This document shows positions 10,181-20,606 of a DNA stretch of 64,000 nucleotides, piece by piece. Positions within the stretch are counted from its first letter, which is position 1. Each line of letters opens with the position of its first letter. The stretch comes from Phycisphaerae bacterium. GTDB lineage: Bacteria; Planctomycetota; Phycisphaerae; UBA1845. The notes beneath the pieces are model-generated. The model saw nothing but the letters and a program-made list of their open reading frames with translations. It was not told where the DNA came from and searched no databases. Where the stretch lies: contig JAJDEB010000009.1 in the NCBI GenBank assembly GCA_029260015.1, positions 1-64,000 of the forward strand, in the 5' to 3' direction. A program made the position numbers and the translations under genes.

Positions 10181-11938
10181 TTAACGTTGTTGCACTGTCG
10201 CGAATCGCCGAACCCCAGTGATCCCAAGAAAACAAGACGTCAGTACGATCAGGGCTGTCGAGCCTCCGGCACCACATGACGGAAGACCCACGATCTCGAT
10301 CGTGGCAACCGACGACGGGTCATTGTCACTATCGGTATTGTCAGATTCGTTGGTTGGCGTGCCTGAATTGCCCGAGTTATCAGTGCCATCACCAATTTCG
10401 TTATCCTCTGGATCAGTGCCGGAATCGCCTTCGTCACCTGAATCTTCATTGTCGCCATCACCCGCGCCCGTCTGCCCTGAGTCTCCGACACCATTAGATC
10501 CACTATCTAAAATATCAGCCGCATCCGGAGTCACCGCAACATCACATTCGTCACCCTCGCCATCACCATCGCTATCCATCTGATTGAAGTTCGCGGCATT
10601 CGGGCAGTTATCATCCTCATTGAGTACCGCATCACCATCAATATCATCGTCGCACGCGTCACCCAATCCATCCACATCTTGATCGGCTTGTGCGGGGTTT
10701 GACGTGTCGGGACAGTTGTCTTCGGGGAAGAGAATTTCGTCGCCGTCAGCATCAGCAATGCATGTATTGAGGAATGTAGAGACACTGTTGCGGTTTTTGG
10801 CGATGCTGACCAAGTCGGGCAGGTCATCGCCATTTAGATCGCCCACGGCAATACCCGTTGGTGACCATATTCCATCGAAGACTCTCTCGCGTTGGAAAGT
10901 GGAGTTACCGAAACTGAGAAATATCGACGCGGAATTGTAAGATCCAAGGACAAAGTCGGAATTGTTATCACCATCGAAGTCCGCGATCGCCATGGGGCCA
11001 GATCGCGAGTAACTCGGTGTCGCTTCAACAGCCTCTTCAAACGTTCCATCACCCTTTCCAGAGAGAATCCGAATGGTTGATCCGTAGGCGGATGCCAACG
11101 CAATGTCGACGATTGCATCGTTGTTGAAGTCATCGACAACCATGCCTTGCGGCCTACCACCGCCAGCCTCGAACACGCGATCCTGCAGGTACGTTCCATC
11201 GCCATTTCCCAGCAGAACCGAGACTCTCGCCGGGCTTCCGTATGTCGACATCACGACCAAATCCAGGACGTCATCACTGTCCACGTCAACGGCCACTGTG
11301 ATGTGCGGATTGCGACTTGTGCCCACGCGCATTTCTGATTGAAAAGTACCGTCACCATTTCCGAGAAGCACCGATACATCCCAATCGTTCGAGTTTGCTA
11401 CAATCAGGTCGAGAACTTCGTCCCCGTCCAGATCTGCGGTTGTGATGAATCCAGGGCGATCACCAACCGCCAGAATCTGCTCAGGTCCGAATCCACCATT
11501 GCCCGTTCCAAGCAATAGCGTGACGTCATCGCTGTTCCAGTTGGCAGCAACAACGTCGAGTGTTCCATTTGCGTCGAAATCGCCAACCGTAACCGAGTTG
11601 GGACCATCGCCTGCATTAAAGTAGCGGGGAGCCTGAAATGCTCCCTCTCCATTTCCGAACAAGACGGCAAGATTATCGCCGTCATAGTTCGAGGTAACGA
11701 TATCGGCGAAACTGTCCTTATTGATATCACCAATGGCAACAGAGCTGGGCCTTAACCCTGTCGAAAACGTCTGCGCCTCACCGAACATGTTTTCCGGTAG
11801 GCAGTTCTGCGCCTTGCTGATCGGTGAGAATACGGAAGTGATGACACCGGCAATTAATCCAAGACCTATCCCTAAATGTTTCAGTTTAGCCGACTTCACA
11901 GTTGATCCTCCAAGAAAAAACGCCAACGGACAATGCAC
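10181..11938 (-). CDS. Exported FG-GAP/VCBS-repeat protein with thrombospondin type-3 repeats and a Cys-containing C-terminal sorting-like tail
   Basis: Repeated 'GNGDGTFQ...VGDFDANGTLDVV' units, then DADGDEILFPEDNCPDTSNPAQADQDVDGLGDACDDDIDGD, an acidic stretch, and a terminal CGAGG + hydrophobic segment + RR tail. Confidence 0.85.
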   Translation of the reverse strand: MHCPLAFFLGGSTVKSAKLKHLGIGLGLIAGVITSVFSPISKAQNCLPENMFGEAQTFSTGLRPSSVAIGDINKDSFADIVTSNYDGDNLAVLFGNGEGAFQAPRYFNAGDGPNSVTVGDFDANGTLDVVAANWNSDDVTLLLGTGNGGFGPEQILAVGDRPGFITTADLDGDEVLDLIVANSNDWDVSVLLGNGDGTFQSEMRVGTSRNPHITVAVDVDSDDVLDLVVMSTYGSPARVSVLLGNGDGTYLQDRVFEAGGGRPQGMVVDDFNNDAIVDIALASAYGSTIRILSGKGDGTFEEAVEATPSYSRSGPMAIADFDGDNNSDFVLGSYNSASIFLSFGNSTFQRERVFDGIWSPTGIAVGDLNGDDLPDLVSIAKNRNSVSTFLNTCIADADGDEILFPEDNCPDTSNPAQADQDVDGLGDACDDDIDGDAVLNEDDNCPNAANFNQMDSDGDGEGDECDVAVTPDAADILDSGSNGVGDSGQTGAGDGDNEDSGDEGDSGTDPEDNEIGDGTDNSGNSGTPTNESDNTDSDNDPSSVATIEIVGLPSCGAGGSTALIVLTSCFLGITGVRRFATVQQR

Positions 11939-12026
11939 CCAACTAAGCTTGAAGTGAGTAGGTCCCTCTGTCTGAAAGCCTTTCTCTCACGTTGATCCAC
12001 AGAGCCGCAATCGCAGGAGAGAAACC

Positions 12027-13718
12027 TTACGGCTCGATCATGACGGATGCAGCCTCGCCCCAGACAGATCCGCCCGTGGGATTAATAGCCACCACCGCCT
12101 TTGTGAATGCGACTTCCCGAGCGACTTGCTCATCGACGACACATTGGAGGCCCGCGACAAAACCTGCATACGGATCGCCTCCCTGAAACGCTGCCGAGCA
12201 TATCCACGGCGGTTGATTGATGCCGAATTCATTGACAGTTGAACCTATCTCCGATTGCTCACCAATCATCCAAACAGCATTGCTGTCATTGAAAGTAACT
12301 CCCATCCAAACTGTTCCCGGAATTGTGACAGGGGATGGCAACGACACTGTTATGGTTCGGACGAAGCCGTCATTGGGTATGCCGGTGACAAGTGTGTCTG
12401 TTCCCGGAATTGGTGATCCACCATCGCCGGGACAACCAGAATGTAGTTGAATTGCAGCATCAAAAGCCGTCCCACCCAGGCCCGCCACATCCAATTGATA
12501 AAGTATTAAGTCACGAGCATTCCCAGACAGATTCATGTCATCGGCGACTTCTACCCCTGCGCCGGGCTGAAAAAATAGCACGCTGGCGGCAGTGTTCGAA
12601 TACTCCGCCGGGCACGCCCCCCCATCGCAGACTGTTCCATTCCCTTCGAAGAAACCTCCGCCGTTAATGCAATCGGTTTCGGTCGTCGCGGAACAACTCA
12701 ACGTTCCGGGGTCGCAACATGCCCCAATACCTGACCCCGTAAACAGCACCATGAATTCAGTAAAATCGGCCAGGTCGACACTTTCAGAATCGTCAAGATC
12801 AAAACAACCGCATCCTTGTGCGCCAGCAGCCGGACCAAGGTGGCATGTCTGAAATTCGGAGTAGTCGTCGAGGTCAACATCCCCATCCTGATCACAGTCG
12901 GCAGGGCCAAATGAATTGTCGTCTTCAATCATGAAACTGATCGAACAAGTGTTGTTGCCATTGTTCGACTCGTCTACGAACAAGTCGCCCTTATCCAATT
13001 CCATTTCAAGTGTATATGAGCCCGGTGATAGAATACCGATCGGGCGATCCAAGAAACCGGCACCTTCTCCCGCCCCGAGTGGCGCATACGGTTGCGGGAA
13101 TCCTGCCAACACACCACCGTTCAGCCTTAACTCTATGGGGATGCCACCTGGCCCGGGCATTGCGCCGCCTTGATTGATCCACGCAGCATCAATAAAAATT
13201 TGATTCCCCGCAGGGATCACCGGCACTGATACGGTTGTGCCAGAAACGTTTGAAACGACAAGCGGACCACTCCATCCGGTTGGCGTGAAACAAGTCAAAT
13301 CCGGTAAATCAGGCCCTGCGACGGTAACGAACGCGCTTTCTTGATTGCCCACCGGAAAGTTGCCGACGTCGGAAATATTTACCTCAACTTCGTACGCGAT
13401 AAATGTGCCGGGCGGCACGACGGGGACGCTAACGTTGCGGCTAAAACTTATGGTGCCTCCTGTTCCCCCAAAATTCCAAAGTCCCGATTCGCTGTATTCC
13501 TCAACGAAGTTTACGAAAATCTCCATGAAGGTCATCTGACCCTGCCCAGGGCCGAAGTTGCGAACTGTAAAATTCACTGCAACGGTTTGACCACTCTGCG
13601 CTTGCGACGGCTGAACACTTACCGAAGTGATCCGCAAGTCACCCGTCTGTGCCACGGCTGTTCCGCATAGCAGAAATTCAAAAAGCGCAGTAACCGCTAC
13701 CACATGTACCTTAAACAT
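12027..13718 (-). CDS. Exported CARDB-like protein with EF-hand/dockerin-like repeats
   Basis: Signal peptide, domain like CARDB (ITSVSVQPSQAQSGQTVAVNFTVRNFGPG), and ADCDQDGDVDLDDYSEFQTC...FDLDDSESVDLADFTEFMVLF. Confidence 0.75.
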   Translation of the reverse strand: MFKVHVVAVTALFEFLLCGTAVAQTGDLRITSVSVQPSQAQSGQTVAVNFTVRNFGPGQGQMTFMEIFVNFVEEYSESGLWNFGGTGGTISFSRNVSVPVVPPGTFIAYEVEVNISDVGNFPVGNQESAFVTVAGPDLPDLTCFTPTGWSGPLVVSNVSGTTVSVPVIPAGNQIFIDAAWINQGGAMPGPGGIPIELRLNGGVLAGFPQPYAPLGAGEGAGFLDRPIGILSPGSYTLEMELDKGDLFVDESNNGNNTCSISFMIEDDNSFGPADCDQDGDVDLDDYSEFQTCHLGPAAGAQGCGCFDLDDSESVDLADFTEFMVLFTGSGIGACCDPGTLSCSATTETDCINGGGFFEGNGTVCDGGACPAEYSNTAASVLFFQPGAGVEVADDMNLSGNARDLILYQLDVAGLGGTAFDAAIQLHSGCPGDGGSPIPGTDTLVTGIPNDGFVRTITVSLPSPVTIPGTVWMGVTFNDSNAVWMIGEQSEIGSTVNEFGINQPPWICSAAFQGGDPYAGFVAGLQCVVDEQVAREVAFTKAVVAINPTGGSVWGEAASVMIEP

Positions 13719-13770
13719 CTAGATTCTCCATTAGAGGTTTCGCCGACCGATACTAATCAACGTTGCGTGC

Positions 13771-14685
13771 TCACTCTTGTAGTATTCGATCGCGATGATG
13801 CCAGCGTTTCGAGATAACAAACAAACCGCCAATCCCGATGATCGAAAGTGTGCTCGGTTCTGGTATCCCGAGGTGATAAAGGTTGCCATTGGTGCTTGTA
13901 ATCCAGAGCTCTGAACGGTCGGCGTCGATTCCGAGGCCGCTTAACTGACCTACAACGCCCAGGGGACCCAGGTCATAGTCTTTGACAAAGGCTCCAGAAG
14001 GTGTGACCACGCGAATGATCGGCTCTATTCCAATTGCGTAGAGGTTGCCATCCGCCTCGTTGAACTCGATGTCGCCGTAGAAGATGTCGAAAGGTGTACT
14101 GCCCGGCGGGCTCAATGTGAATTCGTTGAGAACGTCTCCTGTGGACGGATCAAACTCCATGACCCCATCACTTCGATAAGACGTAAAGAACAGCGAGTCG
14201 CTGACGCTTGAATGAGCCACGCCAACAATGTTATTCCTTGTCATCGTGCCCAGCAGCGTATCAGGCAAATCGATCGCCGATAGAATGCCGCCCGTCGTCG
14301 GGTCCATGGCGTAAAGATGAGCGTCATTCTCCGGCCCATCGAAATCATCACCAGTGCCAAACAACATCGTGCCCGCAGGAACCACAACGCCATTCACATT
14401 GATCGCTTCGTCGATGATTGTGATGTCACTGTCGTCACTGAGATTGCCCGGTTGCGCAAGGGTGCTCCCTGTGAATACGCCGTCGCGGGAAGCTTCAACA
14501 AAATTCTCACCAAAACTCTCGTGCAACCAGATGGAATCTGCAAAGGGGTCAAAAGCAGCAGCGTGAGGAACTTGCAAGCCGGTGCTAAAAGTATTCAGTA
14601 GCACGATGTCAGATGCTTGCGACGCGCTCATTATCGACGTCACAGTTATTAAGAAACATAACAACATGTATCGGTCGAACCTCAT
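13771..14685 (-). CDS. PEP-CTERM exported protein
   Basis: Signal peptide MRFDRYMLLCFLITVTSIMSASQA and C-terminal GIPEPSTLSIIGIGGLFVISKRWHHR. Start moved to the ATG at the signal peptide. Confidence 0.85.
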   Translation of the reverse strand: MRFDRYMLLCFLITVTSIMSASQASDIVLLNTFSTGLQVPHAAAFDPFADSIWLHESFGENFVEASRDGVFTGSTLAQPGNLSDDSDITIIDEAINVNGVVVPAGTMLFGTGDDFDGPENDAHLYAMDPTTGGILSAIDLPDTLLGTMTRNNIVGVAHSSVSDSLFFTSYRSDGVMEFDPSTGDVLNEFTLSPPGSTPFDIFYGDIEFNEADGNLYAIGIEPIIRVVTPSGAFVKDYDLGPLGVVGQLSGLGIDADRSELWITSTNGNLYHLGIPEPSTLSIIGIGGLFVISKRWHHRDRILQE

Positions 14686-15411
14686 TGGGAAGTCCTCATT
14701 ACTTGTGTATGCTATCTTCATATCACAGAGCCCACGTAATTCGGCGCTCCGACTTTCAAACACAAGGAGCCTCAGCCAAGGTTTAAACTCTGGTTCTCTG
14801 CGACAACATTTCGTTTGCCAACGGATACACGAATTCCGGCAGCAAAGTACTATTGCGTAGCACGATGACCGAACCCCTGGGACTATGGTCCGACCATCTT
14901 AACGCGGTCGGATATTCAATTGCCGCAGATAGACGTCTCTTTGATTAATGGCGCAGTTCACAAACAGGCGGCGCGCGCAAAATTCAAGAGCAAGGGCGAA
15001 CCTCGCACAACTGACGAGGCTTCAATGACTTACGATGGAAAGAAAATTCAGACGCTCGCCGCTGGTGCGCGCGCAATTGCGTGATTGTTCATGAGAGAGC
15101 TGGAAAGGATTGCATCTCGCCGCGCGAGTGTTTTCGTTGCTTCGGTGGTTGCGTACTCCCAATGTAGCCGCAGCGTTCTTCGGGTAAGCTCATTGACCCG
15201 CATGATGAGCAAGCCAAACTCGACTACTTTGTTCTGTACAATGTTGAATCTCGATTTGATTGTGACTACTCTAGAAACAACTGGAAGCACCAACGCTCAT
15301 AATTGAAGTAAACTTGGCAGAGCGTTCGTGTTTTCATTACGCCGGATGCCTCAACTCTGCTGCAAAGTTACGGTCGGTCCAATTATCCAATTTATGAATA
15401 GGTGGTGAATC

Positions 15412-16158
15412 ATGAAACGATCATCGGTCTTGCTTGTGTTGTTGCTTGCGGGTGCCAACGGGTGCTCTTACTTGGGTCGAGGAGGAGTTGTTGGTGGTAT
15501 CATCGAGGGAGCACGATATCTTGATAGCAGGGACGAAGAAGAAGAAGAGCGCGAGGCCCAAGCGAGGCATGCAGAGGAACAACGAGCCAGAGATGCCGAA
15601 CTCGAACAGTTCAGGCGCGATAATCAGAAACAGATTGTGCTGGAACAACAAGCAAATCGTCGCGAGGAAAACCGGGACCGATCGATTTCACCTGAACAAT
15701 TCGACCGTGCTGCCGACGCTATTGCTTCAGATATTTCCAAAAACATTGTCCGTGCAAGATACGTCAAGAAACAAATCGCCGAATCCAAATCGTCCATGGT
15801 GCTCACTGAGACTTCCGCGACGGCTGAAGGTGCCCACGCCAATCAGAATAACGCTCGGTTGCTCATGCGCAAGATTCTGAATCGCCTGAAGAATAATGCA
15901 ACGCTTCCAGACTACTTCCAGGTGGTACAAAGCCACGCGGCTGCACAAGCGGTCATCGACGCCGAGAACCATGAGGAATCCATACTCGAAGACGAAGAAG
16001 AACGGGCTTTTTCCTACAAGGGAACCGTCATGGCCACGCTGAGCATCACACTCCAAGAAATCAACTACCGGGGGAAAACCACTTGGGAAGTTCAATACAA
16101 CGTTCATACGCCTGGGACACGCGAGGCGTTGGTGCGAAACGAACACACCATTAAATAG
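15412..16158 (+). CDS. Predicted lipoprotein of unknown function (distantly LpoB-like?)
   Basis: MKRSSVLLVLLLAGANGC lipobox, Glu/Arg-rich coiled region, alpha/beta C-terminus. RBS-like GGTGG upstream. Confidence 0.75.
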   Translation: MKRSSVLLVLLLAGANGCSYLGRGGVVGGIIEGARYLDSRDEEEEEREAQARHAEEQRARDAELEQFRRDNQKQIVLEQQANRREENRDRSISPEQFDRAADAIASDISKNIVRARYVKKQIAESKSSMVLTETSATAEGAHANQNNARLLMRKILNRLKNNATLPDYFQVVQSHAAAQAVIDAENHEESILEDEEERAFSYKGTVMATLSITLQEINYRGKTTWEVQYNVHTPGTREALVRNEHTIK

Positions 16159-16205
16159 GCAGACGCGTTGTGCGAGGAACATCAACATACAAGGACAAGA
16201 AAACA

Positions 16206-18320
16206 ATGCATTTCAAATCACCGGCTATTGCGCTTTGCTGCGTCTTTATATTGACAACAACAAACGCCCATGCCCAGGATTCTGACCTGCCACCCAAACC
16301 AACGCGAACCCCCTTCGAGGCAGAAAAGGAAGCGAAGGAATTGCAGAAAGCAGAGAAGGCCGAGCTCTTCAACAGACTTGAGGCAATGTGGATTGATGCC
16401 AACGAACCGCGCATGGTGCTGCTTTGCGGCGTGCCAAGATCCTTGTCTAGATGCCAAACCAGATCGCGCAACGCACAGGTGATTATAGATGGCAACATCG
16501 GCAGAACTGACGATGGCGACGACAATGATTCCGATCAACACACTGCACGGTCAGCGGGGAACAAAGGGAGTGCTTATGATGCCGGTCCGCTCACCTCCGG
16601 TGTGTTCACGCCTGCCCAGTATGTCGGCGCAGATATTGTTTTCTACGACCCAACGGGATTTGCGCCGCGAATTGAAAGCACCGTCTCCGGAACCCTCAGC
16701 GATGCTGGAAAGCACGGTATCCAATTGACCAGCATTCAGGCGGCGGCGGAAAAAGATTCGAGTCTGATGACGACACTCCAAAACAACGGTGAGGGCGAAG
16801 CCATACTTGCAGCGATTGCTGAGCAGAATGCGGAGTATGGTCTCAGCATCAGGATTAGCCCGATTCCTATGCAAAATCGCGATGATCCGCCGATGATGAA
16901 TGTCATCGTAAAGATCCACCGCATCGGCAAGGGAACAGCCGTTGCAAGCCATTCGTTCGATTTTAAGGCGGGGATGGCCGGAAAATTCGCGCGCAAGTAT
17001 TCGGATGCCATATCACAGTGGTTCGCCGAAAAACTTATTCGCGAGTTCGAACGACGCAATGAGATAACAAGGACTGAGGTCCGACTCTTGGCCACACAAA
17101 TAGATATGTTTCGGAGGCTTGAACAAAACGCGAGAGCAAAAAAAATCCGTGGCGTTAAAAAACTCAATCTGCGATCCAACGATCAGACAGATGGGGTCTA
17201 TTCATTTCTATTCGATATCAAGCACGAAGACAGTTCATTTAATCTGTACTTTAGCCTTGCTGATTATGCTCGCAAGTACGAGAACGCGAACCTGGACTTT
17301 CTGTCGCAAGCAGATGGAAAACTAACTCTCAGGTTTGAACCGATTCCACCAGAACCAGCAGCCGCCACCACACGCTCAGGAATTCTCGCCGACCCCGAAG
17401 ATCGTAAACGCGACGCGATCGTCGAACGTCTTGCGAAAGCATATGTCAAGCAGGGGAAACCCAAGATCGCAGTGGTTGTCAATCAAGAATTGGCGTTCGA
17501 AGAAATTCAGGGACTCGCTGAAACAGAACTGAAAGACAAGCTTCCTGAGCATTGGAATAGTTACTATTACCTACGAACACTAGGAACGGCGCCAAAACAT
17601 TTGCGCCCCGCCACCGGCCACGGAATGGACACGACGCAGGTGACCGCAGCGATGTACGGGATTCTCAAGACCGATTATGCCGATGTTGGCCTCGATTTGC
17701 GAGACGCCAAACATGCCCGCAGTGCAATCACGAAAGCCGCAAAACGCGAGGGTGCGCTGATGGGTGATGCCGAGTATGATGACGTGCTTCGTAACTCGGA
17801 CGTCTCGAAGATTCTGATTGACGGCACCGTACGTGTCGATCGAGCGAGAAACGGACAGGTTCAACAATATGTGTGTGCGTTTCGCGCAATTGACCTGGCC
17901 AATGCGGCCATTCTCGCGTCAATGACAAGTACCGTGCCAATCGAGAGTGCGCGCAACGAGAACGACTTGAACAGTTTTGTGCGATTGGTTGCCGGTGAAC
18001 TCATGGATCAGATATTGCTATCCTGGGACAGACCAGAGAAAATTGACGTGCAGATCCGAGAAGCGACGGATGCAGGTACATTGGAATTGATCCGCAGCGA
18101 ATTCGAGAATATTCCCGGGGTTCGCGGAACAGGTTTTGAAGACCAGAATGATCGCGTTAGTCGATTCTGGGTTGAGCACGACACCGGTATCGACCCACTT
18201 CGCCAGTGGCTCGAACAGAAACAAGGATCGCTCCCGTTTGAAATCGACGAGGGCGAGGCCACGCGAAATACGATTATGCTTAAAGTACGACCGTCCGTGC
18301 TGGCCTCCTCAAAGAAATAG
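16206..18320 (+). CDS. Exported protein of unknown function
   Basis: Signal peptide MHFKSPAIALCCVFILTTTNAHAQ. Internal KPKIAVVVNQELAFEE...SKILIDGTVRVDR...AIDLANAAILAS resembles the alpha/beta pattern of LpoB/CsgG-like domains (weak). Confidence 0.75.
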   Translation: MHFKSPAIALCCVFILTTTNAHAQDSDLPPKPTRTPFEAEKEAKELQKAEKAELFNRLEAMWIDANEPRMVLLCGVPRSLSRCQTRSRNAQVIIDGNIGRTDDGDDNDSDQHTARSAGNKGSAYDAGPLTSGVFTPAQYVGADIVFYDPTGFAPRIESTVSGTLSDAGKHGIQLTSIQAAAEKDSSLMTTLQNNGEGEAILAAIAEQNAEYGLSIRISPIPMQNRDDPPMMNVIVKIHRIGKGTAVASHSFDFKAGMAGKFARKYSDAISQWFAEKLIREFERRNEITRTEVRLLATQIDMFRRLEQNARAKKIRGVKKLNLRSNDQTDGVYSFLFDIKHEDSSFNLYFSLADYARKYENANLDFLSQADGKLTLRFEPIPPEPAAATTRSGILADPEDRKRDAIVERLAKAYVKQGKPKIAVVVNQELAFEEIQGLAETELKDKLPEHWNSYYYLRTLGTAPKHLRPATGHGMDTTQVTAAMYGILKTDYADVGLDLRDAKHARSAITKAAKREGALMGDAEYDDVLRNSDVSKILIDGTVRVDRARNGQVQQYVCAFRAIDLANAAILASMTSTVPIESARNENDLNSFVRLVAGELMDQILLSWDRPEKIDVQIREATDAGTLELIRSEFENIPGVRGTGFEDQNDRVSRFWVEHDTGIDPLRQWLEQKQGSLPFEIDEGEATRNTIMLKVRPSVLASSKK

Positions 18321-18378
18321 CAGGATTGTTCATCACGATGGAGAATCCGGCCAACGTCTTGTGGAGTTGACTCTTTAA

Positions 18379-20409
18379 ATGAAGGATGAAGCTGCACAAG
18401 ACACGGTGTCCATCGCTCTGCGCTTATCAGAACTGACGTCCACATTGCGCGCCGCCGCTCTGAGCAGACTGGAACCCAAACTTCGACAAAAGGTCGAAAC
18501 ACTCTGGAAAGACCGAGTCAATGAACAGGCCAATGATCCTTGGATTGGAAAAACTGTTGCTGATTTCAAGATCTGCGAGCGGTTGGGCGAAGGGGGAATG
18601 GGGACTGCGTACAAGGGCATCAAGGAATCGCCAGTCAAACTCGTTCGAGCAATCAAACTCGTCCGTTCCGATATTCTGGCCCGTGATTTCGAGACACCGC
18701 TGCGTCAAATTACGCACGAGGCCCAACTCCTGAGTCGATTGAATCACGACGGCATCGTCCGACTTACGGACGTTGTCCAGGCAGAGCAGCAGATCGCGCT
18801 GATCATGGATTATGTTGACCGCGGTATAGCGATCACGGAATACTGTGACCGTGAAACGTTGACCGTAGACCAGCGGCTTGCATTGTTTGACAACATGTGC
18901 TCGGGCATGGCCGCAGCGCATGACCACGAAATCGTGCATCGCGATCTCAAGCCCAGCAATATCCTGATTGACCGCGAGGGGCATCCTAAGATCCTGGATT
19001 TCGGCGTGGCTGAGCATCTCGACCCGTTGAGCGATAACAAAGACGGGAAACTCGACGCCTACACTCCAGAATACGCAAGCCCAGAACAGGTCGAGGGATT
19101 GAATACAGATCACCGATCGGACATTTACTCGTTAGGCGTCGTGTTGTATGAAGTTCTTACTGGTCGGCGCCCGTACCAGATCAACCGCCGAGACCAGGCT
19201 GACATCCGTCGAAAAGTATGTGAAGTGACACCATGCCCACCGAGCAAGGTCGTTCTGGAATCATACCATTTACTCAGCCACATCGGGCAACTCATTTGCG
19301 TTCAGCAGGCTGACATTTTTGTCGAGCCACGACGCTGCCGAGCGCCCGCCGATCTTGCAAAGAGACTCGAACGCGGGCTTGACGATATCGTTGTGCGCGC
19401 CTTGGGAAAGCGCCCCGGAATGCGGTTTCAAAGCATTAAAGAATTCCAAGACGCACTTCGAAAGCAAGCACACCCTACTCCTGCCACGAAACCTAGACCA
19501 AAAAGACACCAACTCCTCAAAATCGTTGGCGTCGGAATCGCAGTTGGCGCAATTGGTATACCAATATGGAAGTACCAAAAGTCACCTGGGCAGACGCCGA
19601 ATCACACCAGCAGGTCGCAGGAACACGTTGACTCGGAATCTACACTTGGCGAAAGATCAATCGATCAATCCGACCCCACGCCCAAACCATCGGCTGCGAT
19701 TCAAGTCTCGATCGAACAACTCTGGACGGCCGTCACAAGTGGAGACGAGTCCACGGTTCGGGCAGGGCTGAATCAGTACAAAGTAAACACTATTCACAAC
19801 ACGGACGGTCAAACGCTATTGCACAAAGCAGCGTTTGAAGGGCAGGTTGGAATTGTCAAGATATTACTCGATGCAGGTGCCGTCGTGGACGCGGTTCAAG
19901 ACGGCAAAATTCGCCCACTCCATATTGCCTGCCAGCGTGGACACACTGCCACCGCACGACTCCTCCTTGAGCAGGGAGCAAACTGTGAACGACCGAGCAA
20001 CGCTGGGTATGCACCAATACATCTCGCCGCAGCGGGAGGCCATGTGGAAACCATCGAACTCCTTGCCAACGAAGAGTATGCGTGCGATCTTCAGCAACCA
20101 AGTGTGAGCAGATTGTTCACACCTTTGCATCGCGCGGCGGTATTCTTTAAGCCGGAGACGGCGAAGGTGCTGCTTGAACTCGGCGCGCAAGTCGATCCTC
20201 GAACACACGACAACCAGACTCCGCTGCTCGCGGCGCTTGAAGCGTATGGGTTGGAGAAAAAGAACAAGGCACAATTCAGATCCCAAATACATCGCCTCGC
20301 AACACTACTGCGCAAGCATGGCGCCGACCTCTCTGCAACCAGTAAGAATGGTGAGACCGCTGAGCAACTCTTGCGCAATTACGGACTCCTGAATCCTGAA
20401 GAAGATTGA
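18379..20409 (+). CDS. Ser/Thr protein kinase with C-terminal ankyrin repeats
   Basis: GEGGMGTAYKG, AIKLVR, IVHRDLKPSNILIDREGHPKILDFGVAE, YASPEQ; single TM (LLKIVGVGIAVGAIGIPIW); then ankyrin units (DGQTLLHKAAFEGQVGIVKILLDAGA, IRPLHIACQRGHTATARLLLEQGA). Confidence 0.95.
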   Translation: MKDEAAQDTVSIALRLSELTSTLRAAALSRLEPKLRQKVETLWKDRVNEQANDPWIGKTVADFKICERLGEGGMGTAYKGIKESPVKLVRAIKLVRSDILARDFETPLRQITHEAQLLSRLNHDGIVRLTDVVQAEQQIALIMDYVDRGIAITEYCDRETLTVDQRLALFDNMCSGMAAAHDHEIVHRDLKPSNILIDREGHPKILDFGVAEHLDPLSDNKDGKLDAYTPEYASPEQVEGLNTDHRSDIYSLGVVLYEVLTGRRPYQINRRDQADIRRKVCEVTPCPPSKVVLESYHLLSHIGQLICVQQADIFVEPRRCRAPADLAKRLERGLDDIVVRALGKRPGMRFQSIKEFQDALRKQAHPTPATKPRPKRHQLLKIVGVGIAVGAIGIPIWKYQKSPGQTPNHTSRSQEHVDSESTLGERSIDQSDPTPKPSAAIQVSIEQLWTAVTSGDESTVRAGLNQYKVNTIHNTDGQTLLHKAAFEGQVGIVKILLDAGAVVDAVQDGKIRPLHIACQRGHTATARLLLEQGANCERPSNAGYAPIHLAAAGGHVETIELLANEEYACDLQQPSVSRLFTPLHRAAVFFKPETAKVLLELGAQVDPRTHDNQTPLLAALEAYGLEKKNKAQFRSQIHRLATLLRKHGADLSATSKNGETAEQLLRNYGLLNPEED

Positions 20410-20606
20410 GCGACGTACGGATTATATCCATTCGCTCTTGAGACATGCGTCCAAGTGGTTCATTCCGTGCATTCCAACAACCGCGCCATTGAAAGAACTG
20501 CTGAAATCCTTTTGATCGTCTAAGTATAAATGGGTTGGGTTGATCGAATTAGTAAGTAGAGCGTATTGGCATTCCGCAGATCACCTTGTTCTCGCACTTT
20601 CTAATT

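Noticed and set aside
14860-15400. Intergenic stretch with partially open frames (e.g. a frame reading FKSKGEPRTTDEASMTYDGKKIQTLAAGARAIA)
   Set aside because: Considered as a gene remnant, but no start, no recognised family and no flanking repeats; not enough evidence to call a pseudogene.
18427-19113. 228-aa minus-strand ORF under the kinase domain
   Set aside because: Antisense to an intact Ser/Thr kinase catalytic domain.
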